Shown: piece by piece, positions 9,083 through 16,790 of the stretch | Numbering within the stretch: the first letter of the stretch is position 1 | Layout: each line of letters begins with the position of its first letter | Assembly (NCBI RefSeq): GCF_031834615.1 | Contig: NZ_CP115543.1 | Coordinates: 3,483,001 to 3,547,000, forward strand | Length of the DNA stretch: 64,000 bases | From: Stenotrophomonas aracearum | GTDB lineage: Bacteria; Pseudomonadota; Gammaproteobacteria; Xanthomonadales; Xanthomonadaceae | Direction: 5' to 3' | Notes under the pieces: generated by a model | What the model was told of the DNA's origin: nothing | Database searches by the model: none | What the model saw: the letters and a program-made list of their open reading frames with translations, nothing else | Made by a program: the position numbers and the translations under genes

Positions 9083-9291
9083 GATGGAGATGGCCTGCGT
9101 GGAGCAGGTGCGTCGCCATGGTGCGAGGGAAAGATCAAGGAATTCTTACGGCATGCTTCGCGTTGCCTAAAATGCGAACTTCATCGTGGAACGGTGAAAC
9201 ACGGGTCAGCCGACACTTAGCGGCTGGCGTGCAGGCCACACCTCAATTCCGCCCCTGTAATGTCCGCTTCCGGCCAAGAGCGGCCGGTCTA

Positions 9292-9546
9292 TCAGCCCTC
9301 GAAGTGCGCTGGGAACAGGCGTCTCGCCTCTGCCTCATCGATCACAGAGGCCGTCCGCTCACCAAACTCCCACCAAGCACCACAGCAATCGCAGTAATGA
9401 AGAGCCGCATGCTGTTCTAGACTAGTGAGAACGTGACGGGGAGGAAGGGTCTTGCCGCCGAATCGCGTCACTACTTCAGGTGACCACTCGCTCGAGAGCA
9501 CTCCTTGCCTGCAAAGCTCACATCCCTGCTCTGACCAGTTGCTCAT
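9292..9546 (-). CDS. Small hypothetical protein with two Cys pairs
   Basis: 84 residues, preceded by a GGAAGA ribosome-binding site. Cys9-x2-Cys12 and a second pair in YCDCCGAWWEFGE (around 52-55) suggest a small zinc-binding fold; the WWEFGE stretch is acidic and aromatic. No family recognised. First (3'-most) of five small same-strand genes in the low-GC island between the truncated receptor and the QEGLA gene. The size, acidity and clustering resemble immunity-protein arrays, but no toxin gene is visible, so this is only a suggestion. Confidence 0.6.
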   Translation of the reverse strand: MSNWSEQGCELCRQGVLSSEWSPEVVTRFGGKTLPPRHVLTSLEQHAALHYCDCCGAWWEFGERTASVIDEAEARRLFPAHFEG

Positions 9547-9613
9547 TGCATTCTTCCTATACGCTCAGATCGTCCGCTATGAGTCGGAAGCTAACCATTA
9601 GATCACCCCCAGA

Positions 9614-9889
9614 CTACCGCGCCACTTGGGCTCTATCGAACCTTCGGGCTAGCGCAAAAGCGCGATGACGAAGGCTCTGCGGAAAATTTTCGTTAGCGGC
9701 CACCGCACTTACCAGGCTGGCTAGTTCGCTGTCCAAGCCTGCCCCCTCTTCAATCCACCGGACGGCTAACTCTGGCCAATAGGAAGTTGGCCAGCGGAGC
9801 CCAGCTTTGATGGCCCCACGCACAAACTCTGGCGACGTGACGTCCTTCTGCGGCGACTCGAGGAGCACAACAAGCTCACGGCTGTCCAC
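9614..9889 (-). CDS. Small hypothetical helical protein
   Basis: 91 residues from a GTG start at 9889 with an AGGGAAG ribosome-binding site upstream. The sequence is predicted mostly helical by eye (VRGAIKAGLRW, AVRWIEEGAGL, SLRHRAFALARRF), reminiscent of short HEAT-like or tetratricopeptide-like helices. No family recognised. It belongs to the island of small minus-strand genes and a degenerate copy of the palindromic repeat lies about 40 bases upstream of its start. Confidence 0.55.
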   Translation of the reverse strand: MDSRELVVLLESPQKDVTSPEFVRGAIKAGLRWPTSYWPELAVRWIEEGAGLDSELASLVSAVAANENFPQSLRHRAFALARRFDRAQVAR

Positions 9890-10011
9890 TGGTCTTCCCT
9901 CTGGTTAGGATGCTGCCATGTCGAGCCCACGACTGCTTTCGGCCAGAAGCAGACATCCAAGACGTCGTCCGACCATCAACAGCCATCTTGGCGTTTACCT
10001 GCTGCGATCAA

Positions 10012-10257
10012 TTAGTAAACTCCTGCTGTCGGGTCTATGATCAGTTGCGCCTTATTGGTTACGCACCACTGTGCAAGCTCACTTCTAAGCTCCGGCCAGA
10101 GGTCCTCGGCCCATGAAGGCGCCGCTCTTTTGAACGCATCTTCAGTTGGGAGGTAGGCAGTAAGAATCCCCATTGGTAACTCAAGCACGAAAGTGCCGCC
10201 TGGCCCCGTGCAGACCAATTCTTCCTTCCACCTTGCCCTGAACTCGAAGACGGACAT
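10012..10257 (-). CDS. Small hypothetical protein
   Basis: 81 residues (begins MSVFEFRARWKEEL, ends PTAGVY). No recognised family; a compact alpha/beta protein with strands FVLELPMG and a helix WAEDLWPELRSELAQW is suggested by residue pattern. Same strand and style as its neighbours in the low-GC island. Flanked on both sides by copies of the palindromic repeat. Could be an immunity-type protein; not supported beyond context. Confidence 0.5.
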   Translation of the reverse strand: MSVFEFRARWKEELVCTGPGGTFVLELPMGILTAYLPTEDAFKRAAPSWAEDLWPELRSELAQWCVTNKAQLIIDPTAGVY

Positions 10258-10416
10258 TAGTACCTAGCCACTTAGCAGTTGAACGCGCGGACAGATTATC
10301 CGTTATTTTCCGGCATCCTCTGGGTCGATAGCCAACAGTAGCGCTGGACGATTTTCTCAGGTGGTCCTCATGTCAGCTTTCGGCCAGCAGCAGACCTAGA
10401 GGTCGGAAGTGGTCAC

Positions 10417-10677
10417 CTACGAACGATCGCTTCCGGTCGGGTCACCGAGGCCTATCGCCTCACTCAAAAGTTGGTCAAGCAGGAGACAACCCTCGGTTTC
10501 CGAGAGACCGCTGCCGATCTCAGTGAAGATGCCTCGCTCCTTGTAGAGGACGACCCAAGCGGAGCCATCCCTCACGAGGGAGTAAGACTCGCTCTCCGAG
10601 GCAGGTAACGCAATGGAGTAGAGACCCGAATGGACTCCAGCGCGAACCAATTTGTCCCTCAGCTCTTCGATGTTCAT
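10417..10677 (-). CDS. Small hypothetical protein, possible immunity-type fold
   Basis: 86 residues. Pattern: N-terminal helix (NIEELRDKLVRAG), then strands SYSLVRDGSAWVVLYKERG and a C-terminal helix (EGCLLLDQLLSEAIG). This alternation resembles small immunity proteins of polymorphic toxins, but I cannot name a family. Its ATG overlaps the stop of the upstream gene by four bases (ATGA, 10674-10677), so translation of the two is probably coupled. Confidence 0.55.
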   Translation of the reverse strand: MNIEELRDKLVRAGVHSGLYSIALPASESESYSLVRDGSAWVVLYKERGIFTEIGSGLSETEGCLLLDQLLSEAIGLGDPTGSDRS

Positions 10678-11141
10678 TCGAGTGCACGTGCGTCCGCAAT
10701 TGCTCGAGAGTAGACGTTAGCACCGCCGGGGTTGATCCGCACACCCAGTGTCCGCTTCCGGCCAAAGCGGACATCATTCTTTGGGTACGGAAGGCTAATC
10801 GTACGTGCGCAGCTAGCAGGTGCGAAAGTCGTAAACTGACTAATACGCGCCTCAAGCGAAAACGGGTGTTGGAGTGGCACCCAAGCTAAAACGCCACGCG
10901 CTGCCAGTTCCGTCAACAAGGGTTTCATGGTTGCGGTAACCAGCAGCCTTGGCTCAATACCTGGGAACTGCCGGATGGTCTTCGACAGCAGAAACTCAAG
11001 CTGATCGGCAGACGAAATGCCGGACACGCTGTCGATGGAGAGCGCTGACGATCCCGGCACGAACTGACCTGATGCCGAGATGCTGCCTCCATCGAACCAC
11101 CACTCATCCCCGCGCTGCGACTTCCATCGATCGTGGTCCAT
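10674..11141 (-). CDS. Hypothetical protein whose C-terminus is encoded by the palindromic repeat
   Basis: 155 residues with a strong ribosome-binding site (GGGAGGG directly before the ATG at 11141). Residues 1-115 look like a compact globular domain (DEWWFDGGS, QLEFLLSKTIRQFPGIEPRLLVTATMKPLL). From about residue 122 the reading frame runs through the palindrome at 10749-10773 (NDVRFGRKRTLGV) and on to a stop that overlaps the next gene's ATG. The repeat therefore appears to have been added to, or built into, the 3' end of the gene. No family recognised. Fifth and 5'-most gene of the island. Confidence 0.55.
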   Translation of the reverse strand: MDHDRWKSQRGDEWWFDGGSISASGQFVPGSSALSIDSVSGISSADQLEFLLSKTIRQFPGIEPRLLVTATMKPLLTELAARGVLAWVPLQHPFSLEARISQFTTFAPASCARTISLPYPKNDVRFGRKRTLGVRINPGGANVYSRAIADARALE

Positions 11142-11195
11142 CCCTCCCTATTCTCCTATCTATAGCGAATGCACAGCATTGCTCGTGGCAGCTAC

Positions 11196-12452
11196 TCATT
11201 CCGCCGCCAGCTGATCCATCCGAATGCGATTGGCAAACAACGAAAACGCCAGCATCCCGGCCAACCCGTTCGCCCGACTCACCCAGTGCGGCAACCAGCG
11301 CGGTGGGCGCAGGATGCCTTCTTCAAACAGCGGCGCGAAATCAATCGCGTCGGTCAATGACATTTTCCCCGCGAACAGCCAGCGGCAATTCTGCAGGCGA
11401 TCCTCGGCCAGCATGTGGCGGAAGAAGGTATGCACCGAGACCAGCCCGCGCAGGTAAACGGTGTCCTTAGTAAACGCCGCGCCACCCGTAGCCGGCACGC
11501 CACGGAACACGCGCTGCGCGGAAGCAAAGCTCTCTTCGTTGTTCTGGCCCGCGTCGCAGAAGTAGCGGAACACCTGGATGAAGTCCGCACCTTCCCGCGC
11601 CATGGCAATGGCCTCGGTACGCAGGCTGATGCGCTTGAGCCGCTCGATGTCGATGCTGCCGGTGATCTGCTCGGCGAACGTGGCCAACCCTTCCTGGGTG
11701 GCGGTCACGCGCGGCGAGGACAGCGCCAGGCTGGGCAGGTGCGGTTGTTCGCGACCATTGAGCGCGGTCAGCGAATGCACCAACGCTTCATGGTGGAACA
11801 GCTGCGCGCGGTCATAGGCGCTGAACCGCGCACTGGTGCGCAGGCGGATGCGGGTGGGACCGGCCGCAGCCTTGGAGATCAGTTCCGGGTCCAGCTGCAC
11901 GCTGATGATGCGCGATTCGAAGAAGGCGTCCAGGTCGCTCTGCAATTGCAGCTGCAGCGCGGTCGCCGAAACCGGTACCTGCTCCTCCGGAGCCAGCAGC
12001 TCGTGATCCAGCTCCTGCGCGATCTGGATGAAATGCCGGGCCGCCTCGCGCGTGCTGGGGCCGTTGCCGGGCAACGGCTGCTCGGGTGATCCGAAGAGCT
12101 CTACCGAATAGCGGTCCACTTCAGCGGTACCCAGCGATTCCAGCAGGCCGGCGGCCAGGTCCCAGCTGTGGGCCGAACGCTGGATGTACAGCCCCAGCGG
12201 GTGGCTGAGGTCGCACTGGGCGCTGAGCGCGGCCAGTTCGCGGCGGGTGTCGGTGAAATCGAGCTTTGGATATTCCAGCACCGGCAGTACCGGTTGCCCA
12301 CGCGCAACACTGGCGAGAAACGGGGCCTGGAGCGCGGCTGGCCAGCTGGTCAACGTCAGCAGGCGGATGCCGCCAACCGCCTCCACCAGCCGGGCGTCCA
12401 GCGCCGTGTGGTGGGTTACGTCACGGTCCATGGTCATGGGCGCGCTGTTCAT
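11196..12452 (-). CDS. DUF1704 / QEGLA-motif protein, putative metallopeptidase fold
   Basis: About 418 residues from the ATG at 12452 (other Mets at 12437 and 12431; no clear ribosome-binding site, so the start is uncertain). It carries HEALVH (an HExxxH motif, near residue 220) and QEGLA about 30 residues later, the signature of proteins annotated as flavohemoglobin-expression-modulating QEGLA proteins (DUF1704). The same domain occurs in the eukaryotic MATCAP tubulin carboxypeptidases, where HExxxH plus the Glu of the xEGLA motif bind zinc. A zinc-dependent peptidase role here is inference. Its last ~54 codons exist a second time at 8464-8622. Confidence 0.8.
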   Translation of the reverse strand: MNSAPMTMDRDVTHHTALDARLVEAVGGIRLLTLTSWPAALQAPFLASVARGQPVLPVLEYPKLDFTDTRRELAALSAQCDLSHPLGLYIQRSAHSWDLAAGLLESLGTAEVDRYSVELFGSPEQPLPGNGPSTREAARHFIQIAQELDHELLAPEEQVPVSATALQLQLQSDLDAFFESRIISVQLDPELISKAAAGPTRIRLRTSARFSAYDRAQLFHHEALVHSLTALNGREQPHLPSLALSSPRVTATQEGLATFAEQITGSIDIERLKRISLRTEAIAMAREGADFIQVFRYFCDAGQNNEESFASAQRVFRGVPATGGAAFTKDTVYLRGLVSVHTFFRHMLAEDRLQNCRWLFAGKMSLTDAIDFAPLFEEGILRPPRWLPHWVSRANGLAGMLAFSLFANRIRMDQLAAE

Positions 12453-12586
12453 ACAGAGACAGTAGCAGGGTCGGCGCGGGGTGGGCAGGGTACGCGGGCG
12501 GCTCGTGCGTCCGGACGGGCGCACTCCGTGCGGGAAGCGTCAGCTCTGGGGCACCAGCTTCCGGTCAAGGTCCGGCCTTCAGGGCC

Positions 12587-13009
12587 TTGCTACGCGGGGC
12601 GCCGCTTGCCAAAGAGGGCTGGATCGAGCGCGATGGCGTGCCTTACCAGGTGGTCAGAGAGCCCATTGATGGGATATTCGACGGCACCGTCACTTTCCAG
12701 ACCTTCGTGCACAGCCCCAAAGCCGACTCCATCAAGAAGATGCGCGAAGAGTCCCTGTGCGCAGGAACTAACGGGCAGTCCGCGCCCGGCGTGACGGAGC
12801 TCATCAACCGCGTTGAAGACATGCTGGCGGCCGAGCCAGACAGAGCTGAGGCCGGCACCTTCGATGTGGAGCAGTGGGTGGGCGACTGGATCCAGCGGCC
12901 GCAGCCGGCCCTGGGCGGTCGGGCCCCGGCCGAGGTAATGGACACCCCCGCCGGTCGCGACTCGGTCATGCGGCTATTGAGCGCCATCCAAAGCGGCGCC
13001 TACCAATGA
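12587..13009 (+). CDS. DUF2384 (MbcA/ParS/Xre toxin-binding domain) protein, start uncertain
   Basis: The C-terminal part, WVGDWIQRPQPALGGRAP followed by EVMDTPAGRDSV and LLSAIQSGAYQ, is the DUF2384 domain found in antitoxins of Xre-MbcA/ParS type II systems, where it binds the RES or similar toxin. The N-terminal half (SIKKMREESLCAGTNGQSAP) is not the usual Xre helix-turn-helix. The frame is open far upstream and no convincing start exists; a TTG at 12587 or GTG at 12638 are candidates, and the gene may have lost its 5' end. No toxin gene lies beside it: the neighbours are QEGLA (divergent) and rsgA (convergent). Confidence 0.6.
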   Translation: MLRGAPLAKEGWIERDGVPYQVVREPIDGIFDGTVTFQTFVHSPKADSIKKMREESLCAGTNGQSAPGVTELINRVEDMLAAEPDRAEAGTFDVEQWVGDWIQRPQPALGGRAPAEVMDTPAGRDSVMRLLSAIQSGAYQ

Positions 13010-13018
13010 CGCCAGGCA

Positions 13019-14107
13019 TTACCGCTTCTTGGTCGGGCGCCACTGCGCGCCCTTGCTCACGTGCTTGCGTTCGATCGCCTGCTGCGCCTGGCGCACCGCC
13101 AGCTTCGCAGCAGCCGCAGCCACTTCTTCCTTCAGCTTGAAGTAGTTCAGCAGCCGCTCTTCATCCAGTTCACCCGAGTCGATGGCCGCACGCACGGCGC
13201 AGCCGGGCTCGCGCTGGTGGGCGCAATCGCGGAAGCGGCACTGTTCGGCCAGCGCTTCGACGTCGGCAAAGCCCACTTCGCCCAGCGCTTCTTCACCGGT
13301 GGGCTTGAGCTCGCGCATGCCGGGGGTGTCGATCAGGCAGGCGCCGGACGGCATCGGAATCAGCGCGCGGTGGGTGGTGGTGTGGCGGCCCTTGGAGTCG
13401 TTGCCGCGTACTTCGGCGGTCTTCATCAGCTCGTAGCCGAGCAGCGTGTTGGTCAGGGTCGACTTGCCGGCGCCGGAGGAACCCACCAGCACCACGGTCT
13501 GGCCGGCGCCCAGCCACGGCAGCAGTGCGCTGGCGCTGGCCGGGTCGCGGCCATTGATGGCCAGCAGCGGGATGTCCTGGGCGGCCAGTTCTTCGAGCAC
13601 GGCCAGCGCGTCTTCGCTGTATTCGGTCTGGTCGGCCTTGGTCAGCACCACCACCGGGCGCGCGCCACCGCCGCCGACCAGCATCAGGTAGCGCTCGATC
13701 CGGCGCGGGTTGAAGTCCGAATCCAGCCCGCAGACGATGAAGACGGTATCGATGTTGGCCGCGATCACCTGCTGGTGGTAGTGCTCGCCGGCCGCGCCGC
13801 GCTTGATCGCGGTGCGCCGGGGCAGCAGCGCCACGATCAGGTTGCCTTCCAGCAGCACCCAGTCGCCCACCGCGGCGCGTTCGTGGCTGGGGAAGCGCGG
13901 GCGCTGCCATTCGGCGGGCGATTCGGTCTTGATCGCCGCGCCGGGGGCGTCGGCCACCACGTAGCCGGTGCGGTGCTGTTCGACCACCCGGCCCGGGCGG
14001 CCCTGCGGGTGGGCATCGAACAGGGCCTGCCAGGCCGGCAGCTCGGGGGCGCCTGCCCAGGGCCAGCCCATGGTCTGCAGGGCGTGGAAGTCGATCGGTT
14101 CGCTCAT
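13019..14107 (-). CDS. rsgA: Ribosome small-subunit-dependent GTPase A
   Basis: 362 residues with the circularly permuted GTPase order of RsgA/YjeQ: an N-terminal OB-like region, the G4 TKAD motif (~157), then the P-loop GSSGAGKST (~209), the switch region GNDSKGRHTTTH and DTPGMREL (~262), and a C-terminal zinc knuckle with CRFRDCAH and GC. RsgA checks and releases late 30S assembly intermediates in a GTP-dependent way. The length fits the family. It ends nine bases from the DUF2384 gene, facing it, and is divergent from the aminotransferase gene. Confidence 0.97.
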   Translation of the reverse strand: MSEPIDFHALQTMGWPWAGAPELPAWQALFDAHPQGRPGRVVEQHRTGYVVADAPGAAIKTESPAEWQRPRFPSHERAAVGDWVLLEGNLIVALLPRRTAIKRGAAGEHYHQQVIAANIDTVFIVCGLDSDFNPRRIERYLMLVGGGGARPVVVLTKADQTEYSEDALAVLEELAAQDIPLLAINGRDPASASALLPWLGAGQTVVLVGSSGAGKSTLTNTLLGYELMKTAEVRGNDSKGRHTTTHRALIPMPSGACLIDTPGMRELKPTGEEALGEVGFADVEALAEQCRFRDCAHQREPGCAVRAAIDSGELDEERLLNYFKLKEEVAAAAAKLAVRQAQQAIERKHVSKGAQWRPTKKR

Positions 14108-14192
14108 GGGCCCATTCTAGGCGAAGGGCCGCAACCGCACCGCAGCATTTCCGCTACCATGCGATTTCCATGCCCGAAACCACGGCCCAGTC

Positions 14193-15467
14193 ATGTCAAC
14201 GCCCCCGCTGAAGCCGCTTGCTACCCGCGAGCGCCTGTCCGAAGTCCGCTACGAGATCCGGGGCGAACTGGCGCGGCGAGCGCGGGAGCTGGAGGCACAG
14301 GGGCGCAAGCTGATCAAGCTGAACATCGGCAACCCGGGCAACTTCGGGTTCCGCGCGCCGGAACACCTGCAGCGCGCCATTGCCGACGACATGGGCCGTA
14401 CCGATCCCTACACCCACCAGCAGGGCCTGCCCGAGGCGCGTGAGGCGATTGCCGCCGCGTATGCCCGCCGTGGCGCCCCCGACGCGCACCCGGACCGGGT
14501 GTTCATCGGCAACGGGGTGAGCGAGCTGATCGACCTGTCGCTGCGCGCCCTGCTCAACCCCGGCGACGAAGTGCTGGTGCCCTCGCCCGACTACCCGCTG
14601 TGGTCGGCGGCGACCATCCTCAACGACGGCCGCCCGGTGTACTACCGCTGCGCGCCGGAGAACAACTTCCAGCCCGACCCGGTGGAGATCGAATCGCTGG
14701 TGTCTTCGCGCACCCGCGCGATCGTGCTGATCAACCCGAACAACCCCAGCGGCGCCAGCTACCCGCGCGAGCTGCTGGAGCGCATCGTGGCGGTGGCGGC
14801 CAAGCACAACCTGCTGCTGATGGTCGATGAGATCTACGACCAGATCCTGTATGACGGCGCGCAGTTCCAGCCGGTGGCCCCGCTGGCCGGCGACCACCCG
14901 TGCATCACCTTCAGCGGCCTGAGCAAGGTGCACCGCGCCTGCGGCTGGCGCGTGGGCTGGGCGATGCTGTCCGGCGCCGCCCAGCGCCTGGGCGAGTTCC
15001 GCGCGGCGATGGACCTGCTCAGCGCGCTGCGCCTGTGCGCCAACGTGCCGGGCCAGTACGCCATCGATGCGGCGGTGAACGGGCCGGACACGGTGTCGGC
15101 GCTGTGCGCCCCCGGTGGCCGCCTGTATGAAACCCGCCGTGCGGTGATCGAGGCCTGCAACGCCAGCGAACACCTTTCGCTGGTGGCGCCGGCCGGTGCG
15201 CTCTATGCGTTCCCGGCGGTGGTGGGCGATGCGGCACGCAGCTTCGACGACCACGATTTCGCACTCGACCTGATGAACCAGGAAGGCGTGCTGGTGGTGC
15301 CCGGCTCGAGCTTCAACGTGCCCTACCGCCACCACTTCCGCGTGACCCTGCTGCCGGAGGCCGAGGTGATGCGCGACGTGTTCGCGCGCATCGACCGGGC
15401 GCTGGCGCGCCGCGCTGAAGCCAATACCAAAGTAGTCCCGCTCAAGCCACGCAGCGCGGTGGCTTGA
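14193..15467 (+). CDS. PLP-dependent aminotransferase, AlaA-like
   Basis: 424 residues, fold-type I class I/II aminotransferase. Visible landmarks are NPGNFGF near the N-terminus, PDYPLW for cofactor ring stacking, NPNNPSG, DEIYDQ, and the PLP-lysine context SGLSKVHRACGWRVGW. The overall pattern is that of AlaA/AlaC glutamate-pyruvate aminotransferases, which make alanine from pyruvate. Its stop at 15467 is one base before the GTG of the GDSL gene, and the following genes are tightly packed, so it probably heads an operon 14193-17170. Confidence 0.88.
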   Translation: MSTPPLKPLATRERLSEVRYEIRGELARRARELEAQGRKLIKLNIGNPGNFGFRAPEHLQRAIADDMGRTDPYTHQQGLPEAREAIAAAYARRGAPDAHPDRVFIGNGVSELIDLSLRALLNPGDEVLVPSPDYPLWSAATILNDGRPVYYRCAPENNFQPDPVEIESLVSSRTRAIVLINPNNPSGASYPRELLERIVAVAAKHNLLLMVDEIYDQILYDGAQFQPVAPLAGDHPCITFSGLSKVHRACGWRVGWAMLSGAAQRLGEFRAAMDLLSALRLCANVPGQYAIDAAVNGPDTVSALCAPGGRLYETRRAVIEACNASEHLSLVAPAGALYAFPAVVGDAARSFDDHDFALDLMNQEGVLVVPGSSFNVPYRHHFRVTLLPEAEVMRDVFARIDRALARRAEANTKVVPLKPRSAVA

Positions 15468-15468
15468 G

Positions 15469-16092
15469 GTGGCGGTGTCCTACCTGGCGCTGGGCGACTC
15501 GTACACCATCGGTGAAGGCGTGGCCCCGGCCGGGCGCTGGCCGGTGCAGCTGGCCACGGCGCTGCAGGAAGCCGGGCATGTCGTGGACGAACCGCAGATC
15601 ATCGCCACCACCGGCTGGACTACAGACGAACTGGACGGCGGGATCGACGCCGCCGCGCCGCAGGGGCCGTTTGGCTTCGTCAGCCTGCTGATCGGGGTCA
15701 ACGACCAGTACCGGGGGCGCAGCGTGGAGGAGTACCGTCCCGCCTTCACTGCCCTGTTGCAGCGCGCGATCGCGTTCGCCGACAAGCGTCCGGGGCGCGT
15801 GCTGGTGCTGTCGATTCCCGACTGGGGCGTGACCCCGTTCGCACGCGACAACAAGCGTGATCCCGCGCAGATCGCGCGCGAACTGGATGCGTACAACGCG
15901 GCCGCGAAGACGATCTGCACCGACCATGGCGTGGCCTTCGTGGACATCACGCCTGTCAGCCGCGAACGCGGTGCCGAACCGGCGATGCTGGTCGAAGACG
16001 GCCTGCATCCCTCCGCCGCGATGTATACCGAATGGACGCGCCTGGCCTTGCCGGTGGCGCGCACCCTCCTGGACGATGGGGCAGCACGCTGA
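15469..16092 (+). CDS. SGNH/GDSL-family hydrolase
   Basis: 207 residues. The SGNH blocks are visible: GDSYT with the catalytic Ser (about residue 11), LIGVND with the oxyanion Asn (~78) and DGLHPS with the Asp-His pair (~189). No signal peptide, so a cytoplasmic esterase or acyl-hydrolase is likely. Starts at a GTG one base after the aminotransferase stop and is probably translated by coupling. Substrate unknown. Confidence 0.88.
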   Translation: MAVSYLALGDSYTIGEGVAPAGRWPVQLATALQEAGHVVDEPQIIATTGWTTDELDGGIDAAAPQGPFGFVSLLIGVNDQYRGRSVEEYRPAFTALLQRAIAFADKRPGRVLVLSIPDWGVTPFARDNKRDPAQIARELDAYNAAAKTICTDHGVAFVDITPVSRERGAEPAMLVEDGLHPSAAMYTEWTRLALPVARTLLDDGAAR

Positions 16093-16790
16093 GCACGGAC
16101 GCATCACCACTGGCCAGGGAACAGGCCCACCGCATCGCCGAGGCGTACCGCCCGGCGCACCGCTTCGGCAACCGCCGCGATTACTACTACAGCCGCGGCA
16201 AGCTCGGCAGCGACCCGCTGTACCCGGGCGTGCTGGCGGCGCTGGCGCCGTGTTCGCGTCCGCTGCTGGACATCGGCTGCGGGCTGGGCTTGCTGGCGCA
16301 TGTACTGAGGCAACATGACCGCAGCCAGCCGTACCTGGGCGTGGATATCGACGCCGACAAGATTGCCCGCGCGCAGCGCGCGGGTGCGCGTGCGGCGCTG
16401 GTCGAGGCGCGTTTCGACTGCGTGGACGCCAGTGCTGCCCTGCCCCACCACCACGGCAGCGTGGCCCTGCTGGATGTGCTGCAGTACCTGCCGGCCGAGG
16501 CCCAACCGGTGTTGCTGCGCGATGCAGCAGCGCGCGTTGCGCCCGGTGGCCGACTGGTGATCCGCACCACGCTGGCCGACAACAGCGGCCGCGACCGCAC
16601 CACCCGCGTCACCGACATGCTGGCCCACCTGGTGGGTTGGATGGGCACGCGCCCGCGCCATTATCCGGATGCGGCGAGCGTTCGCGCCCCTTTGGAAGCC
16701 GCCGGCCTGCAGCTGCAGATGACCCCGCTGTACGGGAACACGCCGTTCAACAACTGGTTGGTGGTTGCCGTGCGCGGGGAGATCGCATGA
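16032..16790 (+). CDS. Class I SAM-dependent methyltransferase
   Basis: The SAM-binding motif LDIGCGLGLLA, the acidic end of strand 2 (GVDIDADKI) and the post-motif LLDVLQYL place it in the class I methyltransferases. The only standard start in frame is the ATG at 16032, which overlaps the hydrolase gene by 61 bases. The recognisable protein begins near PLAREQAHR (about 16110), so translation may really begin at a non-ATG codon (CTG 16089) at the hydrolase stop. Third gene of the packed operon; target not identifiable. Confidence 0.82.
   Translation: MDAPGLAGGAHPPGRWGSTLSTDASPLAREQAHRIAEAYRPAHRFGNRRDYYYSRGKLGSDPLYPGVLAALAPCSRPLLDIGCGLGLLAHVLRQHDRSQPYLGVDIDADKIARAQRAGARAALVEARFDCVDASAALPHHHGSVALLDVLQYLPAEAQPVLLRDAAARVAPGGRLVIRTTLADNSGRDRTTRVTDMLAHLVGWMGTRPRHYPDAASVRAPLEAAGLQLQMTPLYGNTPFNNWLVVAVRGEIA

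Larger units (their letters stand above)
9259..10773. repeat. Dispersed palindromic repeat, four copies (9259-9285, 9931-9957, 10369-10395, 10749-10773)
   Basis: Four related palindromes lie among the small genes. The best copy (10749-10773) has arms TGTCCGCTT and AAGCGGACA around CCGGCC minus one base; the others are degenerate (for example GACTGCTTTCGGCCAGAAGC and TGTCAGCTTTCGGCCAGCAG). Spacing is roughly 670, 440 and 380 bases. Three copies are intergenic, one is translated as the C-terminus of the 10674-11141 gene. They are distinct from the GTAG REPs. No recombination-site core could be recognised. Confidence 0.7.

Noticed and set aside
9160..11195. Chromosomal integron cassette array
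   Set aside because: Small same-strand genes with repeats invite this, but I found no paired RYYYAAC...GTTRRRY cores and no integrase. The repeats are simple palindromes.
12266..12586. Upstream extension of the DUF2384 frame into the QEGLA gene
   Set aside because: The encoded residues look like random high-GC shadow and overlap a recognised gene on the other strand.
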